46,007 bases of DNA, from contig JBCFBK010000049.1 in assembly GCA_038562555.1 (NCBI GenBank), positions 1-46,007 on the forward strand, written 5' to 3'. The notes beneath the pieces were generated by a model that was not told where the DNA came from, ran no database searches, and worked only from the letters and a program-made list of their open reading frames with translations. Positions 32,583-40,943 of this stretch are shown here, piece by piece (positions within the stretch are counted from its first letter, which is position 1; each line of letters opens with the position of its first letter). The stretch is from JBCFBK01 sp038562555. Its GTDB lineage: Bacteria > Bacteroidota > Bacteroidia > Bacteroidales > Prolixibacteraceae. Both the position numbers and the translations under genes were made by a program.

Positions 32583-33149
32583 ATGATAAATAGCAACTAT
32601 TTTAAACACGAAACCGCCTGCATCGATCCGGGGGCAAATATCGGAGCCGGCACGAAAATCTGGCACTTCTGCCACGTGATGAACGGAGCAGTGATCGGTG
32701 AGGGCTGTGTGCTGGGCCAAAACGTTTATGTGGGAGGCCAGGCCCGACTGGGCAACCGGGTGAAGGTACAGAATAATGTCAGCATTTACGATTCCGTGAT
32801 CCTTGAAGACGATGTTTTCTGCGGGCCAAGCTGCGTTTTTACCAATGTCACCAACCCACGCTCGTTTGTTGAGCGTAAGGATGAATATCGTCGCACCCTG
32901 GTGAAAAAAGGGGCATCCATCGGCGCCAATGCCACCCTGGTGTGCGGGGTCACCATCGGCGAATACGCCCTGATCGGTGCCGGTGCCGTGGTCACCAAAG
33001 ATGTGAAGCCGTTTGCCCTGATGGTCGGCGTGCCGGCCGTGCAGAAAGGATGGGTAAGCCGCGCCGGGGCAATCCTGGGTGACGATCTTATTTGCCCCGA
33101 AACCGGAGAGAAATACGAGGTCATTGACGCACAACTAAAAACGAGATAG
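32583..33149 (+). CDS. wbpD: UDP-3-amino-GlcNAc-uronate N-acetyltransferase (WbpD/WlbB-like)
   Basis: Acetylates the 3-amino group made by WbpE, giving UDP-2,3-diacetamido-2,3-dideoxy-glucuronate. The 188-aa protein is a left-handed beta-helix acyltransferase: hexapeptide repeats run from ACIDPGANIGAGTKIWHFCHVMNGAVIGEGCVLGQNVYVGG to SIGANATLVCGVTIGEYALIGAGAVVTKDVKPFALMVGVPA. The WHFCHVM turn and the CVFTNVTNPRSFVER loop are characteristic of WbpD/WlbB. It lies 32 bp after wbpE. The downstream gap to wbpA is a heptad array starting directly after the stop. Confidence 0.92.
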   Translation: MINSNYFKHETACIDPGANIGAGTKIWHFCHVMNGAVIGEGCVLGQNVYVGGQARLGNRVKVQNNVSIYDSVILEDDVFCGPSCVFTNVTNPRSFVERKDEYRRTLVKKGASIGANATLVCGVTIGEYALIGAGAVVTKDVKPFALMVGVPAVQKGWVSRAGAILGDDLICPETGEKYEVIDAQLKTR

Positions 33150-33239
33150 ACGGAACAGGGAGACGGGAGCACGGAATCCGGAAGATTTTGTCCGTTCTCC
33201 GTTTTCCGTTCTCCGTTTCACAATTTGACAATTTCAACC
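33150..33239. repeat. Heptad repeat array with opposed arms filling the wbpD-wbpA gap
   Basis: The spacer reads as 12 seven-base units plus six bases, from the base after the wbpD stop to the base before the wbpA start. The first five (ACGGAAC, AGGGAGA, CGGGAGC, ACGGAAT, CCGGAAG) are of the GGAGACG type. Units seven to ten (CCGTTCT, CCGTTTT, CCGTTCT, CCGTTTC) are the complementary type. The two halves can fold into an imperfect hairpin of about 28 bp. Confidence 0.88.
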
Positions 33240-34544
33240 ATGAAGCAAGCTATTCTTCAAAAAGCAGCCAATAAATCGGAAACTGTAGGGGTGATCGGAC
33301 TGGGTTACGTCGGACTCCCGCTGGCCGTGAGCTTTGCCACGGCCGGGGTAAAAGTCATCGGACTGGAGAAGTCGGCCACGAAAGCTGACAAGGTCAATGC
33401 CGCCGAAAACTATATTCGCGACATCGCCGATGAGGATCTGAAAAAAGCCGTGGAGGCCGGAAATCTCAAAGCCACCGCCGACTTTTCGGCTCTGGCACAG
33501 TGCGATGCCATCCTGATCTGCGTGCCCACACCGCTCGACGTGTTCAAAAAACCCGACATGAGCTACATCAGCGACGCCTGCGAAAACATCGCCAGATATA
33601 TGAAACCCGGCACCTTTGTCTGCCTCGAAAGCACCACCTACCCCACGACCACCGAAAGCTTTATTCTTCCGATCCTGGAAGAAGGCTCGGGGCTGAAGCA
33701 CGGGCAGGGTTTCTGGCTGGCTTTTTCACCCGAACGCGTCGACCCCGGGAACAAGCAATACGGAACCCGCAATACGCCCAAGGTGCTAGGTGCACTGAGT
33801 CCTGACGGACTCGAAATTGGTGAAGCCATTTATAAACAGGCCATCGACACCATCTACCCGGTAAGTTCGCCCCGGGTTGCGGAGATGGTCAAAATTCTGG
33901 AGAACACCTACCGGCTGGTGAACATCAGCCTGATCAACGAACTGGCGCTCCTGTGCGGAAAAATGGACATTAACATCTGGGAAGTCATCGATGCAGCTAA
34001 GACAAAACCATACGGTTTCCAGGCTTTTTACCCGGGACCGGGCATCGGAGGACACTGCATCCCGCTCGACCCGTTTTACCTGGAACATATTGCCAAAAAG
34101 TTTGGCTTCGACCTGAGTATGATCAACACGGCCGGACATATCAACAACATGATGGCCCACCGCATGACGATTAAGATCACTTCGGCCCTCAACCGGCAGC
34201 AAAAGGCAATTAACGGGAGTAAGATTCTTTTCCTGGGCGTGGCCTACAAGCCCGGCATCGACGATGCCCGCGAGTCGCCCGCCTTGAAAATCATCGACGA
34301 AGTCGCCAAAAAAGGTGGGGAACCGGCTTATCATGACCCCTTTGTCGCCCAGGTCACGACTCCCGAAGGCCGGTCGTTCGTCTCGACCGGGCTGACCGCC
34401 GGAAGTCTGGCGGAGGCCGACTGCGTCGTCATCAGCACCGCCCATGAGGGGTTCAAACCCGATTTTATTCTCAAGCATTCCCGGCTCGTCGTTGATCTTC
34501 GTAACCTGATCACCCAGGCCTCCGAAAAAGTTTACAAATTATAA
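33240..34544 (+). CDS. wbpA: UDP-N-acetylglucosamine 6-dehydrogenase (WbpA-like nucleotide-sugar dehydrogenase)
   Basis: Oxidises C6 of UDP-GlcNAc in two NAD-dependent steps to the uronic acid, the first step of the diacetamido-uronate pathway. The NAD-binding loop is GVIGLGYVGLPLAVSFA, the bridging helix and substrate motifs are ICVPTPLDVFKKPDMSYI, LESTTYPTTTESF and AFSPERVDPGN, and the catalytic cysteine is in PGPGIGGHCIPLDPFYL. The C-terminal domain shows FLGVAYKPGIDDARESPALKII. An in-frame TTG at 33225 gives a longer frame, but the ATG at 33240 is preferred; this gives 434 aa, normal for the family. It precedes wbpB by six bases. Confidence 0.93.
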   Translation: MKQAILQKAANKSETVGVIGLGYVGLPLAVSFATAGVKVIGLEKSATKADKVNAAENYIRDIADEDLKKAVEAGNLKATADFSALAQCDAILICVPTPLDVFKKPDMSYISDACENIARYMKPGTFVCLESTTYPTTTESFILPILEEGSGLKHGQGFWLAFSPERVDPGNKQYGTRNTPKVLGALSPDGLEIGEAIYKQAIDTIYPVSSPRVAEMVKILENTYRLVNISLINELALLCGKMDINIWEVIDAAKTKPYGFQAFYPGPGIGGHCIPLDPFYLEHIAKKFGFDLSMINTAGHINNMMAHRMTIKITSALNRQQKAINGSKILFLGVAYKPGIDDARESPALKIIDEVAKKGGEPAYHDPFVAQVTTPEGRSFVSTGLTAGSLAEADCVVISTAHEGFKPDFILKHSRLVVDLRNLITQASEKVYKL

Positions 34545-34550
34545 GTTATC

Positions 34551-35501
34551 ATGATGCACAATTTTGCACTTGCCGGCGCTGCCGGATATATCGCCGAAAG
34601 GCACATGCGCGCAATCAGGGAAACCGGCAACCGGATTGTCTCGGCCACCGATGTCTTTGATGTGATGGGAAGAATGGACAGCTATTTTCCCGAAGCCGAT
34701 TTTTTTGCTAATCCCGACGATTTCGAAGAGGATCTCAGCAGCCGGAAAGGAACAGATCTGTCCATCGATTATGTCAGCGTTTGTACGCCGAACCACCTGC
34801 ATGCCCGCTATGTGCTGATGGCTCTTTATAACGATGCGTTTGCCATTTGTGAAAAGCCGCTGGTCATTTTTCCCGAGGAAATCGAAGCCCTGGAACTGGC
34901 CGAGCAACAGACCGGCAAAAAAGTCTTCAACATCCTGCAGTTGCGCCTGCACCCGGCCATTGTGGCCCTGCGCGAGAAGATCAGGCAGGGCGACCCGCAT
35001 AACGTGTACGACATCGACCTCACCTACATTACGTCGCGCGGAAAGTGGTATTTTCAAAGCTGGAAAGGCGACTGGAACAAATCGGGGAGCCTGGCCACCA
35101 ACATCGGTATCCATTTTTTTGATATGCTCACCTGGATTTTCGGTTCGGTGAGACAGAATACCGTTCATGTTTATGAAGCCCATAAGGCCGCAGGATTTCT
35201 CGAACTCGACCATGCCCGTGTGCGCTGGTACCTGAGCCTCGATTACGACGATGTGCCGCAGGCAGCGCGCGAAAGAGGTTTGCGTACCTACCGTTCCATC
35301 ACCGTCGACGGCAAAGAAATTGAATTCAGCGGCGGCTTTACCGACCTGCACACAGAGGCATATAACCACATCCTCGAGTGGAACGGATTCGGGATCAGTG
35401 ATGCCAAATCGTGCATCCTGCTCACGCACGACATCCGCAATGCGCAACCTATCGGGCTAACAGGCGATTATCACCCGTTCCTGAAAGGCCGCTTTATCTG
35501 A
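34551..35501 (+). CDS. wbpB: UDP-GlcNAc-uronate 3-dehydrogenase (WbpB/WlbA-like, Gfo/Idh/MocA family)
   Basis: Oxidises C3 of UDP-GlcNAc-uronate to the 3-keto sugar for WbpE. The 316-aa protein has the NAD loop FALAGAAGYIAERHMRAI, VSVCTPNHLHARYV and the family lysine in ICEKPLV. The WlbA-specific region is ITSRGKWYFQSWKGDWNKSGSLATNIGIHFFDMLTWIFG, and GGFTDLHTEAYNHIL is at the end. It completes the A-B-D-E set; the C2 epimerase WbpI that would yield the manno form is absent here. Its last eight bases overlap the convergent symporter gene. Confidence 0.92.
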   Translation: MMHNFALAGAAGYIAERHMRAIRETGNRIVSATDVFDVMGRMDSYFPEADFFANPDDFEEDLSSRKGTDLSIDYVSVCTPNHLHARYVLMALYNDAFAICEKPLVIFPEEIEALELAEQQTGKKVFNILQLRLHPAIVALREKIRQGDPHNVYDIDLTYITSRGKWYFQSWKGDWNKSGSLATNIGIHFFDMLTWIFGSVRQNTVHVYEAHKAAGFLELDHARVRWYLSLDYDDVPQAARERGLRTYRSITVDGKEIEFSGGFTDLHTEAYNHILEWNGFGISDAKSCILLTHDIRNAQPIGLTGDYHPFLKGRFI

Positions 35502-37128
35502 AATAAAAGTACATCGCAAAGCAGGCCAAAACGAGCAAAAGGGAAAGCACTCTGAAATTTTCGTACCAGGGCGTTCCCTTCAGCCCGTCGGTTTCATCTT
35601 TCCAGATTTGGATCGTCCAGGTGTTTTCCCTGACTTTTTCAGGATCGGGCTGGTGTGAAGCGAGGCTGACAAACACATTTACCAGCATGCTCAGCACCAT
35701 GACGACAGGTGCCAGCATCAGAAAATGCAGGGGAATGCTGATCCCCGCCAGGTATTTGCCCGTCATCAGCAACAGTGCGATGGCCAGGCCCGACACCAGG
35801 CCCCATAGGGCGCCCTTTTCATTCGAGCGTTTCCAGAACAGACCGATAAAGAACGTGCCTACGATGGGCGGGGCCAGGTACGAGACCACTTCCTGGTAAT
35901 ACGAAACCAGCGAGTCAAACTTTTGGATGAGCGGTGCCCAGACAATGGCAAAAACCAAAACCACCAGCGAGGTGATCTGGCCCACGCGAACGAGCTTCTT
36001 ACTGTCGGCCCCGGGATTCAGGCGCGAGTAAAAGTCCATCGTGAACAGGGTCGAAACGGAACTTAGCGTGGCGCTCAGGGTAGAAGTCAGCGCCGAAACC
36101 ATGGCAGCCAGGATCAGTCCGATAAAACCGACCGGCAAAAGCCGCATAATCAGGCGTGGGTACACCTGGTCGGTGTTAATCCCAAACGATGATTTCAGGG
36201 TTGAACCACTCACCAATGCATCCGGCAGATTTTCAACGCCAAACAGGTTCAGCCCGCGTCCGATCAGGCCCGGAAGAATGAAAATAAAGAGGGTAAACAA
36301 ATATAGGAAGCCGACCAGTAACACTCCTTTGCGGCCGTGATCGACCGATTTGGCCGACAGCACGCGTTGGACCATCACCTGGTTGTTGGCCCAAAAGTAA
36401 AACCCCAGGATCGGTATCCCCAGGAACATTCCAGGCCAGGGCACGGTGGGATCGTCCATCGGCCGGGTCAGCTTCAGCCAGACATCGTGTCCAAACCGGC
36501 TGCTCAGCTCTTCCCAGCCCCCGATCTCATGAAGGGCGAAGAAATAAAGCACCGCCGAACCAACGATCAGGATCACCGACTGGATCACATCGGCTTTAAT
36601 GGCCGACGATAATCCCCCGATCACCGTGTAGCTTCCTGCCACAACAGCCATCACGACGATGATTGTCGTGAGTTCCGCCTCCGGAAAGATCATCCGGATA
36701 ATCAGTGCTCCGGTATATAAGGTGGCGGCAGCATCGAGAAACACGTTGCCAAAGATCGTGATCAGTGAAAAATAGATCCGCGAACGCCTGTCGAAACGCC
36801 GTTCCAGAAATTCAGGCATCGTAAATATGCCCGACCGGATGTAGAAAGGCAAAAAGAAAAGGGCAAAAAAGACCATGACCAGCACCGATATCCAGTTGTA
36901 ATTGAAAACGGCGATCCCGCTGATAAACCCTTCACCCGAATGCCCCATCAGGGTTGAACTCGACACGCTGGCCGCAAAAAGCGACAAACCAACTACCGGC
37001 CAGGTCATGTTCCGCCCGGCAAGGAAGTAGGAGGTAGAATCGCTGTTCCTCCCGTTTTTTAAAGCATACCAGATGATCCCCGTAAAAAAGGCGATGAGAA
37101 TGAGAATGTCAATCAGGTGAAGTTGCAT
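35494..37128 (-). CDS. Sodium/solute symporter (SSS family, sugar type)
   Basis: A 544-aa inner-membrane Na+-coupled transporter of the SGLT/SSS family with about 14 helices and the conserved DSTSYFLAGRNMTWPVVGLSLFAASVSSSTLMGHSGEGF in helix one to two, TLYTGALIIRMIFPE, GGLSSAIKADVIQSVILIVGS, and the sodium-site helix VGFIGLILAAMVSALTSTLSATLSSVSTLFTMDFY. Unlike the symporter at 24911-27361 it has no lipoprotein extension. It is the last gene of the second PUL, after GH130 by 74 bp, so it likely imports mannose, mannobiose or a related sugar. Its end overlaps wbpB tail to tail. Confidence 0.92.
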   Translation of the reverse strand: MQLHLIDILILIAFFTGIIWYALKNGRNSDSTSYFLAGRNMTWPVVGLSLFAASVSSSTLMGHSGEGFISGIAVFNYNWISVLVMVFFALFFLPFYIRSGIFTMPEFLERRFDRRSRIYFSLITIFGNVFLDAAATLYTGALIIRMIFPEAELTTIIVVMAVVAGSYTVIGGLSSAIKADVIQSVILIVGSAVLYFFALHEIGGWEELSSRFGHDVWLKLTRPMDDPTVPWPGMFLGIPILGFYFWANNQVMVQRVLSAKSVDHGRKGVLLVGFLYLFTLFIFILPGLIGRGLNLFGVENLPDALVSGSTLKSSFGINTDQVYPRLIMRLLPVGFIGLILAAMVSALTSTLSATLSSVSTLFTMDFYSRLNPGADSKKLVRVGQITSLVVLVFAIVWAPLIQKFDSLVSYYQEVVSYLAPPIVGTFFIGLFWKRSNEKGALWGLVSGLAIALLLMTGKYLAGISIPLHFLMLAPVVMVLSMLVNVFVSLASHQPDPEKVRENTWTIQIWKDETDGLKGTPWYENFRVLSLLLVLACFAMYFYFR

Positions 37129-37202
37129 AGTCCAGTGATTCAGGTTTACAAACAGCAGGAACAGCCGGATTGAAAACGCTTCTCAGATGAAGGAACATAC
37201 GT

Positions 37203-38225
37203 TTATTCACGAGTCTGTGTTTTCAGATAATCCAGCAGCTCAGATACCCTGCAGGTCGCCAGTCCGACGTATTTGTCGGCGGCCCCGTAATATACAAATA
37301 AAGTATCCTCAACAATGACATTTCCGGTCGGAAAAACGCAGCCTTTATAAAAACCTTCCAGTTCATAGTCAAATTCAGGCTCCAGCACAAAATCGGCAGC
37401 TCGGGCAATCACCCGCGAAGGATCTTCCAAATCGAGCAGCGCCACGCCGGCCCGGTAATACCCTGTGCCTGCCTCAGCTACCCCGTGATAGATCAACAGC
37501 CAGCCATCTTTTGTGCGCAGCGGGGGTGTGCTTCCCCCTACTTTCTCTTCCCAGGTTCCGGGCTTTCCCTGAAGCAGCAACTTGCTTTCCTCATTCCAGA
37601 CCATCAGATCGTGCGAAAACGTGATCCAGATCGCCGGATGTTCGCAGCCATAGGCCTCGCCCACCCATTGTTTGGGCCGGTGCAGCATGGCGAATTTCCC
37701 GTTGATCTTTTCCGGAAACAGGATCACATCGCGGTCGTCCAGATCCGACTGCGTCATTCGTCCCAGCCGCCGCCAGCCTTTGAAGTCCCTGGTCACGGCA
37801 AGCCCCGAATTGGCCAGATTATTCCGGTACACGGCAGGCGCATCGGGCCCGGTCTCAGGTACACGCACTACGTCGTGTGCAAAGGTCCAATAGCGTCCCG
37901 GAGGAAACGGCCGGTAAGCATAGGTCACATAAAACTCATCGCCAAACCTGACAATCCGCGCATCTTCCACCCCGCCCATGTCGGGCCCGTTGCAACTCGG
38001 TCCAAATACCGGCTGGTCCGAAACACGGGTAAAATGAATGCCATCCCGGCTTTCGGCAAGCCCAAAACGGATGAAATGGTCATCATCGTCACCAGCCGCC
38101 CTGTACAGCAAATAAAAAATCCCGTTTTCATACCAGGCCCCCGGATTGCAGACCGCCAGGTTTTCCCAATCATTCACCGGATTCGGTGACAAAACCGGGT
38201 TGTTCTCATATTTCTTTAAAATCAT
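37203..38225 (-). CDS. GH130 beta-mannoside phosphorylase or hydrolase
   Basis: A 340-aa five-bladed propeller enzyme of family GH130, which splits beta-1,2- or beta-1,4-linked mannosides, usually by phosphorolysis. Key features are the N-terminal NPVLSPNPVNDWE, catalytic Asp88 in GGVEDARIVRFGDEFYVTYAY, LDDRDVILFPEKINGKFAMLHRPKQW, WEEKVGGSTPPLRTKDGWLLIYHG, and FPTGNVIVEDTLFVYYGAADKYVG. There is no signal peptide, so it acts in the cytoplasm on imported disaccharide. Phosphorylase versus hydrolase depends on phosphate-binding residues I cannot align securely; the HRP and YHG motifs favour phosphorylase. Its start codon abuts a heptad array. Confidence 0.9.
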   Translation of the reverse strand: MILKKYENNPVLSPNPVNDWENLAVCNPGAWYENGIFYLLYRAAGDDDDHFIRFGLAESRDGIHFTRVSDQPVFGPSCNGPDMGGVEDARIVRFGDEFYVTYAYRPFPPGRYWTFAHDVVRVPETGPDAPAVYRNNLANSGLAVTRDFKGWRRLGRMTQSDLDDRDVILFPEKINGKFAMLHRPKQWVGEAYGCEHPAIWITFSHDLMVWNEESKLLLQGKPGTWEEKVGGSTPPLRTKDGWLLIYHGVAEAGTGYYRAGVALLDLEDPSRVIARAADFVLEPEFDYELEGFYKGCVFPTGNVIVEDTLFVYYGAADKYVGLATCRVSELLDYLKTQTRE

Positions 38226-38430
38226 AGTTTAGCTGTTAGCGATAAGCCTTAGCTGTCAGTCGTCAGCTTTCAGCGCTCGCTTTTTGTCAATTCCAAATTT
38301 AACTCACTCGTGTTGCCGGCTTGCGTTATGGAGCACAGCACTCCCAACCCATCCAATTCTCCCGTTTCCGGTCTCCCTTCTCCGCTATGCCCTTTTTGTC
38401 TTGCGTCTTGTGTCTTGATTCTTGCTCTTC
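38226..38430. repeat. Compound heptad repeat array filling the GH-A to GH130 gap
   Basis: On plus, 38226-38285 carries GCTGTTA-family units with one six-base slip. 38357-38433 is 11 uninterrupted seven-base units, with TTCTCCC, GTTTCCG, GTCTCCC and TTCTCCG passing without break of phase into TCTTGCG, TCTTGTG, TCTTGAT and TCTTGCT. The last unit contains the stop codon of the glycosidase gene (38431-38433). The part 38334-38425 repeats, in the same word order, 31319-31435. About 38286-38326 has no clear periodicity. Confidence 0.85.
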
Positions 38431-39933
38431 TCACTCCATCGTCGTGATCAGCAAAAATGACTGCGCGGGGATCTCCAGGCGTTCAAATCCTTCTCCCGCC
38501 AGACTGAAGCTTTGTCCGGTTTTAACGGGAACGGCAAAGCCATTGGCATCGACGGCACCGGTAAAGGCAGCATCTTTCCCGGCCTGGAAATGGTAAACGC
38601 GTGCGTTCTGCAGCCCCGTCCCATTCTCCATGCGCAGGTTAACCGAGTAACTGACCGTATGCGAATTTACGATCGCCAGGGTATAGCTGCCGTTCTTTTC
38701 GCCGGCGATTGCCCGAAGACCGGTTTTATCGGGAAGCGCCACCTGCCTGATTTTGGTTCCCTGCGGGAAATACCGGCACAACAGCGACATCGGGTAAAAC
38801 CAGGGCCGGATCTGTTCGTCGGCTTCCTTTTCAAATTTCTCAGCCCCCAGAATATTCCAGAAGCCCCAGCGTTTCAGTTTCACCGAAGTTCCGCCGTCGA
38901 TGTTGTACATGGCGTCGTCCAGGTCCCACAGGATCACCCCTCCGTAGCCCGCCCGCATGTTTTGGATCACTGCGTCGGCCATATCGATGCCGTAAAAGGC
39001 GTCATAAACCATCATGTTGCTGTCGTCCGACGCATATTTGTCGGCAGCGATCCGCGTTTTATTCTTTGCAGCCAGGGTCGACGAAGCGGCATATTTAAAG
39101 CCCAGTTCTCCCATCAGCATTTCTTTCCCTGCCGGAGCGGCATTACGGTACGCCCCGATCATCTGCTCATACGATCCGTCGCGCACCTCCGCCTCGTTCG
39201 GGTAGGTATGGATGTCATAGGCTCCCATTTTCCCGCCGAGGTCAGCCGAGGTATTGCTCACCCACGAGACCAGGTTGGTGCTCCACACGGCCACGTCAGG
39301 TCCGACCAGCTTCACCTTCGAATCCAGACCCTTTTCAGCCAGCCGGGCATGAAACTGCTCTATAAGCTGCTTCCAGAGGTTATAATTCCCGTTGATCGAC
39401 GACCAGTCACCGTTGGGCTCGTTCACCATATTAAAATACCGGATACAGGTGTAGCCTTTGGTTCTGATCAGCCAGTCGAGGAAGCTTACCGAACGCTCCA
39501 GCCAGGCCTGGTCAATTCCCGTTCCGCCATTGTGTCCCCATTCGCCAAATAGCACCGCTATGCCTTCCTGCTCACAGAAATCAAGGATTTTCAGCAACAC
39601 TTGCTCACTTTTCGAAGGGTCATATTGCCCGTTGACCATATAATTCCAGCCCGGTGAGATCATGATCCTGACCAGCGGCGGACGCATAAACCTGACCCGC
39701 TGAAACAGCTTGTTCCAGTCGGCGTCCGACAAGGTCGGGCTCCCGGTCCAGGTGTTAAGGATGTCGTATCCTCCCCACTGCACCCCGTTGCCGGTAAATG
39801 AAGCATTCACCACTTCTGCACGAACCACCAGATCGTTCCGCGAATCATCATCCGGCACCCCTGCAGTATTACTCTCCCCGCATGACGTACCGCTCAGCAG
39901 CAGCGCACATGCCCATAACCACATTTTAATCAT
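38431..39933 (-). CDS. Clan GH-A glycoside hydrolase (cellulase/mannanase-like), lipoprotein
   Basis: A 500-aa extracellular or periplasmic glycosidase with a lipoprotein-type signal (residues 1-17, Cys18 after SGTS). It has a TIM-barrel domain from about 45 to 395 with Glu172 as acid/base in FNMVNEPNGDW and Glu276 as nucleophile in LMGELGFKY, the spacing of clan GH-A, and LWDLDDAMYN near strand eight. A C-terminal beta-sandwich (about 405-500) includes YTLAIVNSHTVSYSVNLRM, typical of GH30/GH39/GH5 relatives. I cannot fix the family number; with GH130 beside it, beta-mannan or a related glycan is the likely target. It follows the surface lipoprotein by a 57-bp heptad array. Confidence 0.82.
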   Translation of the reverse strand: MIKMWLWACALLLSGTSCGESNTAGVPDDDSRNDLVVRAEVVNASFTGNGVQWGGYDILNTWTGSPTLSDADWNKLFQRVRFMRPPLVRIMISPGWNYMVNGQYDPSKSEQVLLKILDFCEQEGIAVLFGEWGHNGGTGIDQAWLERSVSFLDWLIRTKGYTCIRYFNMVNEPNGDWSSINGNYNLWKQLIEQFHARLAEKGLDSKVKLVGPDVAVWSTNLVSWVSNTSADLGGKMGAYDIHTYPNEAEVRDGSYEQMIGAYRNAAPAGKEMLMGELGFKYAASSTLAAKNKTRIAADKYASDDSNMMVYDAFYGIDMADAVIQNMRAGYGGVILWDLDDAMYNIDGGTSVKLKRWGFWNILGAEKFEKEADEQIRPWFYPMSLLCRYFPQGTKIRQVALPDKTGLRAIAGEKNGSYTLAIVNSHTVSYSVNLRMENGTGLQNARVYHFQAGKDAAFTGAVDANGFAVPVKTGQSFSLAGEGFERLEIPAQSFLLITTME

Positions 39934-39990
39934 GATACTATTTACTATTTTCCGTTCTCCGGTTTCCGTTCTCCGGTCTCCGTCTTGATA
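39934..39990. repeat. Heptad repeat array exactly filling the gap between lipoprotein and glycosidase genes
   Basis: Eight seven-base units plus one base (GATACTA, TTTACTA, TTTTCCG, TTCTCCG, GTTTCCG, TTCTCCG, GTCTCCG, TCTTGAT) run from the glycosidase start codon to the stop codon at 39991 with no other sequence. Confidence 0.9.
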
Positions 39991-40929
39991 TTACTTCTTC
40001 CTCACATCCACCCAGTATTTCCGCGGGCGCTTCACAAATTTGTCGTAATCGCTGTAAATGCTTCCCCAGTCGTCCACGCCCTGCAGCGTAAAAGTGAAGG
40101 CAGGTGTGATCAGGGTCCTTGATTTGGAGTTCCCCAGGTCGTAAGTGCCTGGTCCGTCGAACATTGCCGTCCGGCTTGTCCCGTCAGGGAATGTAAAGGT
40201 CACGGTTCCCGTTGCGTAATTACGCATCCAGGTACCGGCTCCCTTGGGTATGGCCCGGTAAAAATGGTTGACATCGATATTCGGTGTCTTCGACACGAAC
40301 AGGAAGTTGGCGTAAACTCCGTCGGCGCCGGCGTTGTTAACCACCGTCCCATAGGTGTTCCCTTCGGGGCTGATGCCGGTCATGGCAAAGGTGAGGGTGT
40401 TATCCTGCTCCTTCGCCGGACCCTCGGCGGCAGGCCAGCACCACGATTTATCACTCATCTTCAGCACGGCGGCTCCTCCGTATTCGGGCCCTGTGCCTCC
40501 GTACACCCAAAGGCCGGTGATATCCCAGGTTCCGATCAGGGTTTCCGTAAAAGGTGTCATCTGCACGGTCCAGCTTAAGGGGTCGCCGTTCGCGGGGGTG
40601 ACCGTGATCACCGCCGACTTTTCGGCATTCTCAAAATTAAGTGCATCGCCCGGCTTTACGGAAGCAGTTGCTCCGTACGACAGCTCCATCGCGCTGATGT
40701 TTATGGCGCCGAAACCGGCTCCGGCATCAGTATTGTATGTAAAGTTAATCACAGCGGCGTCCCCTTCCCGGGTAATAACGGCCTCACCAACCTGTCCCTC
40801 GAATGTGATATTGATGATGTTCCGTTCTTTATTCCATTTACCGTCGGTAATGTCAGCCATCGGATCTTTCTGGCAGGAAAAAAGGCCTGCTGCAAACAGC
40901 AGCCACAGCATATTTTTTATTGTTCTCAT
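39991..40929 (-). CDS. PUL surface lipoprotein, probable glycan-binding protein
   Basis: A 312-aa protein with a lipoprotein signal (MRTIKNMLWLLFAAGLFSC, Cys19), directly after susD (gap 14 bp), the usual place of SusE/SusF-like surface glycan-binding proteins. The N-terminal part (NIINITFEGQVGEAVITREGDAAVINFTYNTDAG) looks like the beta-sandwich spacer found in many such lipoproteins. The C-terminal part has aromatic clusters suited to sugar stacking (SDKSWCWPA, GLWVYGGTGPEYGG, and RKYWVDVRKK). I do not recognise a catalytic motif. The function as a binding protein is inferred from position and composition. Confidence 0.72.
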   Translation of the reverse strand: MRTIKNMLWLLFAAGLFSCQKDPMADITDGKWNKERNIINITFEGQVGEAVITREGDAAVINFTYNTDAGAGFGAINISAMELSYGATASVKPGDALNFENAEKSAVITVTPANGDPLSWTVQMTPFTETLIGTWDITGLWVYGGTGPEYGGAAVLKMSDKSWCWPAAEGPAKEQDNTLTFAMTGISPEGNTYGTVVNNAGADGVYANFLFVSKTPNIDVNHFYRAIPKGAGTWMRNYATGTVTFTFPDGTSRTAMFDGPGTYDLGNSKSRTLITPAFTFTLQGVDDWGSIYSDYDKFVKRPRKYWVDVRKK

Positions 40930-40943
40930 TGCCGTTCGATTTT

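Noticed and set aside
33786..34478. 230-codon open frame on minus inside wbpA, and 34539-35447 inside wbpB
   Set aside because: Both are shadows of well-recognised genes in codon-biased DNA, with no motif of their own.
38512..39552. 346-codon open frame on plus, antisense to the glycosidase
   Set aside because: It mirrors a GC-rich gene with clear catalytic motifs on minus; the translated product is rich in His/Arg/Pro with no family pattern.
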